This document shows positions 50,150 to 62,491 of a DNA stretch of 64,000 bases, in pieces (within the stretch, counting starts at the first letter, position 1; the number at the start of each line of letters is the position of its first letter). Source of the stretch: Litoditis marina (lineage: Eukaryota; Nematoda; Chromadorea; Rhabditida; Rhabditidae); contig OZ038437.1 of the NCBI GenBank assembly GCA_964036275.1, positions 17,697,859-17,761,858 on the forward strand, written 5' to 3'. The position numbers were made by a program, and so were the translations under genes. The notes under the pieces were generated by a model. That model worked only from the letters and a program-made list of their open reading frames with translations, was not told the origin of the DNA and searched no databases.

Positions 50150-50330
50150 GCAGTGTACGTAAGCTGGAAGATCCCGGCACCTTCATCCCACCCTGCGTCT
50201 CTCGCTCTATCACACTATTTCGCGCCACTCGTATCCCGGCGGAATGTAAAAACAGAGAAATAGCGTATGTTTGAGGAGACGCAGGATGGGATGGAGGTGC
50301 CGGGATCTTCAAGCATACGTACTCAGGCCA
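50150..50330. mobile_element. Foldback MITE, family B, copy 2
   Basis: GATCCCGGCACCTTCATCCC on the left pairs with GGGATGGAGGTGCCGGGATC on the right, with GTACGTAAGC and GCATACGTAC outer ends. Internal halves are in the opposite order to the copy at 6128. Confidence 0.85.
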
Positions 50331-50507
50331 AACTTTCTGCTGACCGCTTGTTTTGTTGAGAAACATGAGACTTCGTTTCACGAGTAGACAACTGTAGTAA
50401 CAAAATCTAGATAGGAAATAAGAATAATGTTATATTGTGATGGTTATTTAATGGTGTAGAACGCAAAATTGCGCGCAATGCTATTAGGCATAAAAGCAAA
50501 ACTTTTG

Positions 50508-50580
50508 CTTCAGACGGGATTCGAACCCTCGGTGTCTCTCATCAGAGCAGCGCCTTAAACCACTCGGCCCTGCAAGTCAA
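50508..50580 (-). pseudogene. tRNA-Ser/Leu-like relic
   Basis: On the minus strand it has a good D-arm (GGCCGAGTGGTTTAAGGCGC) and a good T-loop (GGGTTCGAATCCCG), the two internal pol III promoter boxes. Between them, CTCTGATGAGAG cannot form a normal 5-bp anticodon stem with a 7-base loop. There is no variable arm and no acceptor stem, so it is a tRNA pseudogene or the head of a SINE. Confidence 0.6.
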
Positions 50581-50582
50581 CG

Positions 50583-51084
50583 AATGTAAAGAGAGAGTAG
50601 ATTAGCTTTTGAGATGAAGCTGGATGAAAAATAGAAAAGCAGTTCAATAACTCGAGAGGGAAATTAAAAATCTAATCTCGCAATTTTCATGATCAACCTC
50701 ACACACTAATTCAGAAAGTAAGTGCCTAATCTTCGAGAACATTCCTGCTTACACTAAAAACGTATCTGAAAAAAAGCTAGCTATACTGTCATTCAATCGC
50801 ACAGTCACGTGAAACATGATAAACACAGCAGAACTCGAAAACGTGAAGAGAAAGACAAAGTGCACCATTCCTTATTAGGATGCTAACTTCACGTGAATAC
50901 TGAATATTCAATAAACTTCTAGTGTAGTATTTGCCGCAAGTTCTTTTTCAGTAGAAAACCAAAATGTTTTGACCCATGAAAGTTGCGAGATTTGATTTTT
51001 TATTTCGTTGTCGAGTTATTGAACTGCTTTTCTATTTTTCATCCAGCTTCATCTCAAAAGCTAGTCTACTCTCTTTACATTCGT
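50583..51084. repeat. Large inverted repeat, ~110-bp arms
   Basis: The left arm (about 50583-50697) has AAGAGAGAGTAGATTAGCTT and GATGAAGCTGGATGAAAAAT. The right arm (about 50974-51084) has their reverse complements (ATTTTTCATCCAGCTTCATC and AAGCTAGTCTACTCTCTTTA). The ~275-bp spacer contains a CACAGCAGAA repeat copy. The tRNA-like relic abuts the left arm. Confidence 0.85.
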
Positions 51085-51237
51085 TTTTTATACTAATGTT
51101 CATATGTTTTAAACATTCATCTACGATTAAAGGATGTCGCAATCTGTTGTTATTACATATACGAATAATACCGTATCATAAATATAACATTGTATCTTTT
51201 TGAAACTGATTCTAGAAAACATTGATCTTGTCTTCAG

Positions 51238-53202
51238 GTAACCTACCAGAAGTTCGCGAATGGCAAACCCAGTACCTGAAGAGAGAAGAGAGGTAGTACC
51301 TTAGTAGCTATCTCTTGAACTCTAAGTCTCTTGTTCCATTTTATTTCAATCCGTCAGACTATTCAAATGTGAAAAAAAACTGATAATCGCTTTTGCGAAC
51401 AGCAAACGTTACAATTCTGGAACAAGAGTTATTTCTGAGATGAAGAAAACAGCCTCTTCTAAACTGCCCACTTAAGAAGATGTTCATGGCTTTCAATGAA
51501 ACGATTTTTTTTTCTGACACGAATGTTGTCAAAGATGCTACCACCCATTTTTCAAAGTTTCTAGAAGTTTAAGGAGGGGACTTATGTATCTTGAGACGGA
51601 TGCTCTGTCAAGTACAACACACACACACACACTCTCACAGAGAAACAGTTTAATGCTGACTATCTTCTCTTTACCGCACCAAACACAGTGAAAAAGCACG
51701 GGTTGATCCAATCAATGTAATGAGTTATTTTTGTACTGTATGGTTCATCGAATATCTGATATTCTTTCAGTGGGTTCCTATACCGTTCGGAACACCCGTG
51801 AACATTGAAAATTATGGAGAAGTGAGTTCTAAACCTAAAAAATGGTATAATTATTTGAATAAGATAACTTATTCAGCTGTTTGAATTTTCAGGGCTCGCT
51901 GCTTTTTCTGTCCTGTGGCAGAAGACGTTTCAACAAAGATGAAAACATGCAAGTGGTCCCCAAGATACTCGAGGGACAACCGAATATTCTAATTCTGATG
52001 CATGCGTTGAGATTCCCACACGAGAGAGACTTTGACGGATACGAAACTAGGTGAGAAAAGGTTTGAAAATAACCACAACACGATATTATGGATAGAACAA
52101 GTTGAAGTGTTTATTCGTGATTCAACACGTGACTTTTTACATGTATAGATGTAGTGCTACAATTAAATGCCTCGCTCTTTTCACTGTCCTATCCCTACGC
52201 TTTTAGTTTGACTCTATTGCTTTTTGGTCGAAGTTGATGGTTTGGTCACTCTCTATAATTCGAATTTATCATTCAAATAAATGGGAGGAAAAACAAAAAA
52301 GTAGATCACAATTTCGTCCGTTACCCGCTGATTGTATACTGTGCAGTTTGAAACTACTGAACGATTGAACGGTCATTGTATTCGGGTTGTTTCGAAGCTG
52401 TAGAACAGACGTAGTTCAACTTTTCATGTTCAAAAATTGTATAAGTGTTAGGAACTGGGCAGTTGATAATGTTTTGTCACACTTTGCTATGGTGCCTGGT
52501 TTTTTCGCGTTGTACTTTTCAAGCCGAGCTACTTTTTTCAGAAGCAGTGGAAGCACGGTCGTGTTTCTACGGACGAACAACGGACTGAGCCGGTCCAGTT
52601 TCGGTCCCGTTCGCTACTATGAAGGTCCGGGAAATGGAGGAAGGTGCAACGAGAATCTGGAGCTTTTCGCTGTCACAATCTGTCTGGACACGGAAACTGA
52701 GATGAAAACTCATCGAGTCGTCACACTTTATCATAAAGCACGAATTACGAAAAAGGAAGATGATGAGCTGCAAACAGCGGACACGCATTGCGTGGAACGC
52801 ATTCGGTCGCAGTTGCGTTTTGCGCTGGACGACCCCGACGTGGACCCTCACACTCCAACACACGTCTTCACGGACCATCACTTGCGCAACCAGAACATGG
52901 CTGTAGGAGTGTTCACCGCGCATCCAGCAGCAGAGCAGATCAGATTCATCAACGTTTTTCCTGCTAACTTTGCCTTCAGTGTTATCGACAACGATGCCAC
53001 CTCAAGAAAAGGATACGTTTTCTCGTCTCACAACAATACCATCGTTTTTCGGCAGCCGCCAATCTTGGTGCCCTTTGCAGAGGGTTCGATCTCTGGACCT
53101 CTCGTTCTCGTGGCTAATTTGCTTCCATGGAAAGTACTCGAGAATTTTGGTGGTATGCGAAACGCTCTGCCTTCAGTCCTTCAGACACCAAACTTTGAAT
53201 AA
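51238..53202 (+). CDS. Unrecognised protein, 3' part of a gene, 5 exons seen
   Basis: Exons 51238-51292, 51689-51716, 51771-51821, 51893-52050 and 52542-53202 join in phase to about 317 residues ending in a TAA. A preceding exon must supply one base; I could not find it, so the 5' end is missing. The sequence is globular and soluble-looking: NLPEVREWQTQYLKREE, then WVPIPFGTPVNIENYGE, a strand-rich stretch (GSLLFLSCGRRRF, PNILILMHALRFPHERDF), an acidic spacer (DDPDVDPHTP) and FINVFPANFAFSVIDND. The last exon is long (661 bp) and has coding character in one frame throughout, with well-placed introns upstream. No transmembrane segment or family motif is recognised. An AATAAA follows at about 53230. 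It might be a lineage-specific gene. Confidence 0.6.
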
Positions 53203-53227
53203 CGTTCGGCAGTGGCTTTTTCGTTAT

Positions 53228-53236
53228 GAAATAAAT
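53228..53236 (+). terminator. AATAAA after the 51-53 kb gene
   Basis: ATGAAATAAATTTTG, about 27 bases past the TAA at 53200-53202, is a canonical signal at a typical worm distance. It supports this stop codon. Confidence 0.6.
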
Positions 53237-54016
53237 TTTGTTAACATGAGTATTGATTTGGAACGGGCACATTTGTTAAGATCTTCAAACGCAATTTTTT
53301 AGTCATATACTCAATGGAACCTTTCACTGGAAACTATCCAGTACCGCTTCGATATTTTCTTAGAGAGCGGGATTCAGTTCAACCCCTCTGGAAATATAAA
53401 CACAAGGGATAACGAACTATTCTCACATCAGGTTCGGAACCATTTTGATCTTTTCCCGAGCACCTCATGGGTTTTGTTTATATTTGTGATAATTATTACA
53501 ACCAGAACAGAGACTGAACCTGTTGTGCAACTTACCCAAAATATATTTTGTGTGTTTTGAATATAATAGAAGTAGATGGAATAGTCACGTAGAGTTGTCA
53601 TTCTAATGAAGAATCGTGCACTTTGTCACTGCACGTTTCTAAGTTATTGATTCAACTAAGTTGGCTTTTGCCCATCGTTCAAGCTGAATTTCTTCACTCA
53701 GCATAACCTGCGGTCGTATTCATAATTAAAACCGACATTTCCCTTCGAACCTGGGTCTCCTCCAAAAACAACTGTGTTATTTTTCTGCTCTCCCATCCCG
53801 TCGGGGTCCGAGTTCCGTGAAATAGTGCGCGGAGTGAGAGACGCAGAATGATATTGATTGATTGATTTATTACGCATGTGAATACGTGAAAAATATACGT
53901 ATATCCTTGACCAATTGTACAGTCACGTGAGATATGTTAAACACGGCTGAACCTCAGGAACGATCAATGACACGATTCCTCATTAGAATGCTAACTCAAC
54001 GTGAATATTGAATTTA

Positions 54017-54071
<55 letters not shown>

Positions 54072-56789
54072 CCCCTTTCTCTCTCTCTTCTCTCTTTTTC
54101 CCTTTTTCTTGTCTGACATTTCGAATCTGGCGCGCCTCTCTCTTTGTATACAACTGTATGTTGCGAGTGAAAACATGAAGCTATCGATTGACTCAAAATG
54201 GAGTTTCTTCTTTTCATTTTTCTTACAAACCATTATTCACTAACGTAATACGTGTGTATTGTTTCTTGTTGTGCAAAGAACGTGTTTAGCTCCTTGAAAA
54301 CATTAACAGAATTTTCTTGAAGTTTGTGCAATGATTTCGAGGAGCACTGGAGGTTTACTTTTCGATTCGTTATGTAACGTAGTCTCTCCTGATTAGCTGT
54401 TTATGGTTTCACAACTTGTATAAATTACACATCATTATTTTGACTTTGAGTTAATTTGCGATTATCTTGTTTATTTTGGAACAAAGTTGTGAAGTTCAGA
54501 GGTTCCAATCTCACAATCTTCAGAAACATGAGAAACGAATGTTTCACAATTACGAAGACTGACATTCATCTCACAACCAAACAAGTTCACACTTTACTTC
54601 TTCTATCTCATACAATCTCTGCAGAACAACATTCCTTTGTCATAGTACTCAATCATGCTATCTCTATTCATATTTCCACTCACACTATACGGTTTTTTAT
54701 TGATTGAATGTGTATATTAACTTTTTTTGAATTATTACACCAATAATACTTATTTCCCCTCATAGTTTCAAAGTCGTTGCCAAGGCACTTGAGATGACCC
54801 ATAAACACTCCATTTGGCAGATGCGCAAAAGATAAAACAGTGTAAAGTATTAAGTATCTATTACTATCATAATTTACGGTAAAGACCGCATATAGTGGGA
54901 AAGTAGACTCATTGTTTGTTTTTGTAAGTCATTCTGTTACATTTAATCGAGTTTTTTTTTCAAATTTTTACGATATAGGAATCGTTTCTCAATAAGATGA
55001 TCGAGGTTGTAGAAATACAACTCATCTTTGGCAAGTTTTCGGAACTCAGTAATAAATCGATCAGCCATATTTCAGTAAAATGTGTCCTATAGAAAGCTCA
55101 GATTGTAACGATTGAAGCTACGATAGAATTTCCAACTTTTCAGCTCCTATGTTCCATATCAAAGTTTCACGTATACTCCCTTAGTTAAAATTTAACTTTC
55201 GGTGAACTTCCCTGTTTTATGTAAACAGTTATTTGATTTACAATTCATGAGACAATATTGTTTCAGAAGTATCCACTGAAACCATTGCTTTGTGAATAGA
55301 TCATAAAAATGTTGCTGCGTATATCAGCAACAAGAGTTCCGTTTCGGACCATCTCAACAAAGGTTGGTTATATTCTTTTCTGCGCACTTGAAACCCCATA
55401 CGGTGATTTTCTCTTTTATTTCAGAACAATGTTTGCCAGACCATGGTTTTGAGAACGAATTCAAATGTTGAGATCATGTTCTCTACTTTTATTAAAAACT
55501 CTAGCAATTAGAAACTAAAACTTCAAGTTTTAACACATTAACGAACTGCCCTCTGAATATTTGATGGTGTACTGTGAGGGGTGATACATTGGTGAGTTGG
55601 AGTATTGATCATTGCACATTGAATGAAGCTGGAGACACTTGTATTCAAACACGAAAGCCGATAATTTGACAAGGTATTTATAGGGTGGGGGAGTTTAAGA
55701 ACTTCATTCAAATCTCTAATGTATCTGTTTTTGTTCCTGAATTCGAGTAGATGAACAGTATGGGGATATAGTCAACATTATTCCAACCGAGAGTCTCACA
55801 CTACACATTCAAACTTCCCACTGTTTCATAATGTAAAAATGAACATTATCGGACATGAATCACCTGATGTAAAAAGAGGGTGAAATTTGACCACAAAATA
55901 GTCTACCTGTCCTATAACAAATAAGTAGTTATAATGAATAGAATACACGTCGTGGATCAAAAACTCAGTAGTTAACACGAACAATTTTTTTCTAATCAGA
56001 TTTTTTTTACTCAAGAAGTGACCATTTTCAGGACACATCGAATCATCCCACATTCTGCCGACCTTTCACTTCAAGGTTAAGCACTAATAGTGAGTTCCTG
56101 ATCGTCTTTTCATTTTTACACTAAAACCAAAAGCTAAGTAGCAATTCAGTTTTTTCACAAATCTCCGGGGGTTGCCGTTGGAAAACTGCCATCGTAGAGA
56201 TATCCATGAAAATTTCATTTTTGACCCATTGAGTTGTAGTATCCGGGCGGGATCATAGACATTCTGTTCCATTTGACTTTATATTGCTTTTCCCTTGTTC
56301 ATTAAATGTTTTTTTCAGTTTTGTAAAACTTCCGGGCTGATGACCGTTTTCTCCTACTATTGTGTGCACAATCACAAATACTTGCTGCTTGTATCAGCAA
56401 TTTCAATAAACTTGGAATTTTTCGAGAATCTCACTGAGAGGAGATGAGAAACAACTGCCGCCGTACTTGGATAGAGAAAGTTTTTGGGAGGTAAGCGAAT
56501 TTTTACATAATAAAAAGATAATGAAGGTGAAGTTTCAGTCTGGCAATGAATTGTAGAAAAACAGTGAAAAGAATTTCAACTCTTTTCGTAATTAGTTCAT
56601 CCAGATGAGCACTATCATTTGAAAACTACTTTTCACAGGAAACAGCACATAAAACTTTTCTTGTGGTAGTAACTACAAATATATATCAACTCTGAGAAAC
56701 TTAGGTGGTGGTAGTAACTACAAACATATATCAGCACTAAGAAAGTAAGGGGAAGGTAGTGTTATTTTAATCATTCCCAGTGAAGACAT

Positions 56790-57035
56790 CCCTTTTTAAA
56801 TCAACAAATATATGCTGTCTCGAAATACAGCCCAGCGGTTGTGGTATTGATACGGTAGTTAAGTCAGAGCATTTGTCAGAACAGTCGCTTTAGTATAGAA
56901 TGTATACATATTATTACATATTTTTTTCATCTATGTTCTTTTCACCATTCTCTTTTTTGGCAACCTTTCGCGTTTCAAACTTTCGTTCCGTTATTACACA
57001 CTGTGTAATAAATATTTGATTTGATTGATTTGTCT
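56790..57035 (+). repeat. Dispersed repeat K, copy 1 (retroelement 3'-end-like)
   Basis: Shares CTCGAAATACAGCCCAGCGG, TTGTGGTA.TGATACGGTAG, AATCTTTCGCGTTTCA-like and CCGTTATTACACACTGTGTA, in order, with 63050-63290. Both end AATAAATATTTGATTTGATT. An AATAAA plus a short TTGAT repeat tail fits the 3' end of a non-LTR retroelement or its SINE. Confidence 0.7.
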
Positions 57036-57075
57036 GATGGCCAGATATAGTTTATACCTAGAACAATTTCCGCAG

Positions 57076-57233
57076 TTGTGAAGTTTGACGTTCCAGGTCT
57101 CCCTGTTGCTCACCTAAGCACAGTAGACTCCGTTCAGGGCAAATATCATTACAATGTGTACATTCTTTTGCTGCATACATCAACAAGAAATTTACTATTG
57201 CCCATGATATTCTATGCTTTGAGTGTCAACAAG
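57076..57233 (+). CDS. Isolated exon-like segment, hydrophobic
   Basis: A TTTCCGCAG acceptor and an AAG/GTGAGT donor bracket an open frame: VKFDVPGLPVAHLSTVDSVQ, then GKYHYNVYILLLHTSTRNLLLPMIFYALSVNK. The last 28 residues could form a membrane segment. No in-phase neighbour exon could be fixed, so this may be a decayed gene. No family recognised. Confidence 0.25.
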
Positions 57234-60200
57234 GTGAGTTATCACTGTTGGTTATTTACAGCTAGTTAAAGAGACAAAAACACTCACAACTGTGGTTAGC
57301 AGGTTAGCACCAATTGTTGGACATCTTTCCATACAGAGTTACTTACTATTATGAGACCTTCGTTCGTTTACTGGACGAGATACTGTAGGGCAACATGCTG
57401 GGGTGACTTGGGGTTCAAAAACAGATCGTTATCACTGGCTATTACTGTGCCAGAACTTGTAACATATATTTGTCCAAATTTCAAGAGGAAGAGAGAATTG
57501 GCATATCGGAAGATATCGGAAATTTCATCATCACTTGTTGAAACCAGCGTAATGCTGTTTTTCCGGAATTTGATGACGTTACAACTTTTCAATTCTCATC
57601 TAATGGTCAACTCATTATGTTTTCAGTAATCGTTCAGAAATATCACCTACGTCTCCATCCATGCGCTATTTTGTATGTCTTACATCCTTCCAAGAAAGCA
57701 CGAGTCACAGGTTACCGCATTCACTTTGGGCCCCGAAAAACTTCGCGCGGTGAGGTAGATCACAAAAGTCGCAGAAGAGTGAGAAGACTGAGCGACGCGT
57801 ATATTTTTGGCTACCTGATTGAAGGAGGCTTTTATCACATTTTAGTTGTCCCCGTTTTTTTCTTCATTCGATAACTGGAATCAGAAAACATTGTAGGTTA
57901 ACAAAATAGGAGCAGTGATTTAAGTATCACTTCAAGTATTGAAAAAAATATTTCGCATGTAATGTTATAGAACCTTTTTTTTAGTTCAAAATTTGACCAT
58001 TTCAATCTACTACAACTTTTTCAATAGTCTGTGCATATTCACAACTGCGGCACCGCTCATGAAAAAAGAAGATTTTTGTAAGGTATAGATTTAAGAAACA
58101 TTATTAAAGGGTTATTTTATTTGAACAAAATATAATTGTGTCACTAGGACTTTTGGATGGGGAATGGTCGAAACGGTTTTGAGTACATCTCTTTTTGAGC
58201 ACATTAACCTGATCATTATTATAGTTAACTGACTGGTATTGAGTTGACAATGAGTGAAAACGTTCATTGAATACTATTATGTTCATACTTTTCTGCTTCG
58301 AAATACTTTTCAGAGTCGTTTTATGAGAAAACTGCTCCAGATGCGGTACCAATATCTCATAAACTTCTCATGAAATTCTATCAATCGCTATGCTAAAATT
58401 GGAAAATTAAAAGTTAACAATTAGCTCATGAGGTGCTCATGAGATTCTCATGAGAAACTCACATGAAGTTCTCATGTGGTTGGATGGATTGCTAAGCTGC
58501 CATATGTAATGAGGAGAGCATACTTCTGGGTGAAATTACCTCCAACCTGTCGGAAAATTGAAAACTTTCATCATCCGGATGTATTTTCTTGGTTCGAAGT
58601 ATCGTTTTTATTTCACTGTTTTCAGAGTGTTTCATGATAATAACCCTGTACAGGGAACAGCTCTGTGAGAATGAAAAAGAGACCCCCGCCAACTTCCCCC
58701 CTACATGAATATAGGATAGTTTCGTAAGGTGAGAAACTGTCCTAAGCTATTTGACTCTTATTGAGTTCACATTCAGTGGAGCATGAAGTTTTCAACAAAT
58801 TCTATACTTTTGAATTGGAACTGCTTAGAAATAGTGTTTAGAGTCAAATCATACTAAATACTGCCCAAACTACAGAGCTAATTCAACTCTCTGAATAAAG
58901 TTACACATGGCTGAAAAAATAATTGTCGTAAAGACTATTATTATTACTACCATTATAACAGTTGAAGCTTTTAATAGAATATATTTAAAGGAATAATTAG
59001 GTTCAAACCTGAGATTTCAATTTTACAGCTATTCAAACAAAAGTTGCGAAAAAAGATGCGCATTAGGTTCAGCAACATATAGAGAAACAAAAATATTGAA
59101 TTAATAATGATCAAACTATAAAAACTACTGTATCAAATTTGTTACATAATACCCTGTTTAAATTTCGCGCGGTCTGGTGCTCCATGTGTCTGTCGTCTCT
59201 CATTTCTCAGCACTCTCTCGCCACCTGGTTTCATGCTAAATCTTCAACTTGATTGGAACCACTTTTACCGAGGAAATTGTGAAAAATATGGTTATAACGA
59301 GTTTGGTAATCATTGAATAGTTTACCAAATGTATTCTGGTTTACATTACATCTACGAAAACGAGAGACGGTAAGGAATTCACGAGTAGTTTCAATTTTTT
59401 TTTCAAGTTCGTCGATTCGGATAACTGCCGTGCGTGAGAAAGCTAGTCTTTTAGAAAGACTATTCACGACGCGTGTGCTGCAATAATAATGAATTTCTCG
59501 ACACTCACGTTAGCTCTTATTTTTATTTTTAGTGAATACATAAATAGAGGTGGAACGGAACAAAGACAAAATGTACTATTTATTGGTAGCTAAACTCAAT
59601 GAAAAATAAAACAGATTTTGTTGAGATCTCCATCTTCGCTCTAGCTTCAATTTTTCTTGCACGGGAAGATCACCAGTCACCTGAAAGTTACATTAATCAT
59701 GCTTCTAACTTATACAATGGTCTAGTCTCGTTTTGCAGACTCGAGCAATTATTTATGTAAAATTTAGAACAGTTGTTTCGTATGGACGAATTAGGATTGG
59801 AAAGGTCAATTGCCATTATTCACACAAGCACTAAACGTTACTTTATGCTTTCTAGGCGTTCAGTTTCAAGAAAGTAAATCCGTCAAGTCCGTATTTCAAT
59901 CAGAATAAACGGGTCTGATGAACATAGTGTTGAGCTGAAGTTTGAATTGAATTGTATGGTTATTTTTATACACCAGGTCCGACAAACCACCAAACATTAG
60001 TCGTTTTTAGATGTAAAAACTGTAAAATGAATGACTTCGCATGAATAGCAAACCTATTTTCTAGTTTTCGGCGGAAAAGTAGCACGTTTTATAATTTTTC
60101 CTGGCTGTTCCGTTAAATTTACGTGAAAAAAGACCAACTAACTGTCCAACACAGAGCAATCTCTGATATAGTTTTGTATTGCATCGAACCGTATGACTAA

Positions 60201-61139
60201 AAAAGGAGAAAAACTCCAAATATCCAATTTTCAACCAACCTCTATGCCGTTACCAACTGATGCCAAAAACAGGAAGGCGCCTTCAACTTCGAGAAAAAAA
60301 TGGGTCCCATCTCGAATTTCCAGATACATGTTCTGCAAAATATACTATATTAGTAAAAAACGAGTGTTAAAAAGGAAAATTAGTTTTGGCTATGCTTTTT
60401 ATTGTAACGGAGAAACTGTTATCGAAATAACATATAGCTCAGTAACGGCGATGAAAATTATTCAAATTTGGAACAAGTTGAAACAAATATTTAAGAGCTA
60501 CATTAGCAGATCATTGAGAGTATTAGCAACACAAAACGGGCCCACTGATTGAGAAAGTACTGATCGTAATTGAATCGAACGAAAAGTGGACCTCTTTCAA
60601 AAATTATTCAGATCTTAGAACAGGGTCCGCCAACACTGCACGAAATTATAAATAACACGTGCTCGAATCGAAAAAAAGGCTTTCTATTTTACGGAGAAAA
60701 AAAAACTAGTACACTACAACAGTTAAATGACTTCAATAACTAACCTCCAACGAAAGTCGAAAGGTAGCGTAATTGTGAGCTGTTCAACCAGAAACTTGTA
60801 GGCAAGCTTGTACGCAAGTTTGATTGAAATGTTGTCTCCTTCCTATGCTTCATTAAGCTCCACTTTGGGCGAATCGGGGGTAACTACTTCTGTAAAATCA
60901 ATGATTCAAAAAAGTTGCAGTATGATCTCGAAAAACGTTCTATACGATATAAGAAATAATAGAGAAAAGAAACGCTATATATTATTGGAATATTGGTGCG
61001 AGAAAGAACTATACAACTTTCCGTCGAGTGATACATTGTGACAACATCGAAAAATGCCAGTAATTACCTTGAATGAACGCTTTAAACCAAAACTAAAACA
61101 AGAATATAAATTAAATGAAAAAAATACACAAAATGATGC

Positions 61140-61265
61140 GTTTTCCGGTGGCTGCTTCACGAGTGGGCGTGGCCGCCGTCCTGCGGCAAATGCAATTCTT
61201 GCGCGCCACCCCTCCGCCCACAACGTTCTGCGCAATCGTGCGAAAAATCGGCAAATCCCGGGAAA
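61140..61265. repeat. GC-rich patch in AT-rich DNA
   Basis: About 120 bp (GTGGGCGTGGCCGCCGTCCT, CGCCACCCCTCCGCCCACAA) far above the local GC level. It gives overlapping frames on both strands, so it is not clearly coding. It could be a promoter island or a dispersed GC-rich repeat; nothing similar was seen elsewhere in the window. Confidence 0.4.
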
Positions 61266-61879
61266 AGTACTGTAATTGGTTATTTTGCATTTTTGGTAAT
61301 CAAAACAACATCAGAGAACAGAATCATTGCCAAAATATCACCTATCGCGATGTTTAAGCCGAATTATTCCTTTAATTCCTTCTAATACTTTCAATACTTT
61401 CTTTTTCTTTTCAACACTTTTAATACTTTAGAAATGTTAGCGAACTGATGAATTTTCATATTGTTTCAAATTACGTATTTTCAGTGTACAAGACGGTATC
61501 TACTAAAAGTGAGTTTTCGAGTTTTGGTATCAGCAATTATTTTATTTATATAATACAGAATGTGTGTATAAACAAAGTTGATGCAGATTTAATCAATCCT
61601 ACCAATACTACGAAACTTTAGTAATGGAAAAGTTTTTTTTCGTAATTCTTGCAAAATGGTTTTCAATTTGCAAAAGAAAAACAATATGTGAAAATTATTG
61701 AATTTGTAGAGTTCAAGTTAAATAACTAAGCGTTTACAAAGTTCTCAACTCTGTTTTCAGTATTTGAAGCCATGGTGGACACAGTTTTTTCCGTCTTACG
61801 CGAATATTTTGAATAGTAGTATGTTCGCGATTGTAATATTTTGTATAAAACTAGAATTGGTAATTTCATTAATTTTCAG

Positions 61880-62491
61880 GATCTCGAAAAATTATCTTTT
61901 GAACAGGCCCATCAAAGAACACTCCGTCGTTGATATTGATTATTCATCAGCGTCCGAATTTCCGTTCATACTACAAACTTCTGCTGCATACATCAGCATG
62001 CTATTGATTGTTTTTGATATTGATTGGAACAAGCGGTGAGTCGTATCTCAGGTATCATTGCGGTCCTCCAAAAGATAGTCTTCACATTCCGTCAGTAAGA
62101 CTAAAGATGAAAATTACGTTATAAACACGCAAACGTGTATGAAGTGGAACAAAGAAGAGAACTGGGTTTTTCACTCCAAAAATGGTTTTCAAAGATGTAT
62201 CAACTGTACTATAGAAGATCTAAGGCATGAATGGGAGTCGGTGTTCCAGTAAACATGGATATATCTACTCCAATGTTCGCCTACTCGAAGGTTCTGTTCG
62301 TAGACGGAATGGAATTGCCACAGTCCTTGAAGACCACCACATAGAGCACTGCACCTGTAAGTTGTACTTCTCTAGTTCAATGTTTTTAGTTTTATCTATG
62401 AAGGAAGAAATGCTGATTCAGAAATGATCGAGTAAAACTCAGTTATTTCATCTTAGCAGATGTTATTTCGCGGTTTTACAAGCTGCTATAG
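61880..62491 (+). CDS. Possible 3' end of a small gene, 3 exons
   Basis: Exons 61880-62035, 62250-62356 and 62460-62491 have good acceptors and GTGAGT/GTAAGT donors and join in phase to about 98 codons ending in TAG. The translation is ISKNYLLNRPIKEHSVVDID, EFPFILQTSAAYISMLLIVF, DIDWNKRKHGYIYSNVRLLE, HHIEHCTYVISRFYKLL at the end. A preceding exon leaving two bases is required; none of the upstream candidates (61485-61508, 61761-61818) works without a stop. No family recognised. It could be a pseudogene fragment. Confidence 0.3.

Larger units (their letters stand above)
48443..51237. other. Intergenic region after the BTB-like gene
   Basis: Contains a degenerate tandem repeat (48480-48840), an AT-rich stretch with (TAA)n at about 49800, MITE family B copy 2, a tRNA-like relic and a large inverted repeat. 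A 30-codon frame starting at ATG 49582 (MSRKFSVAPKSASRTFETLR...) has coding-like composition. I could not splice it to the downstream gene in phase. Confidence 0.6.

Noticed and set aside
32918..53202. An operon of the three + strand genes.
   Set aside because: Gaps are several kilobases, far above the usual ~100-500 bp, and no SL2-type spacing is seen.
60193..60552. A 119-codon Lys-rich frame.
   Set aside because: Possibly coding, but no motif, splice partner or repeat match supports it; its 5' neighbour is a MITE copy.
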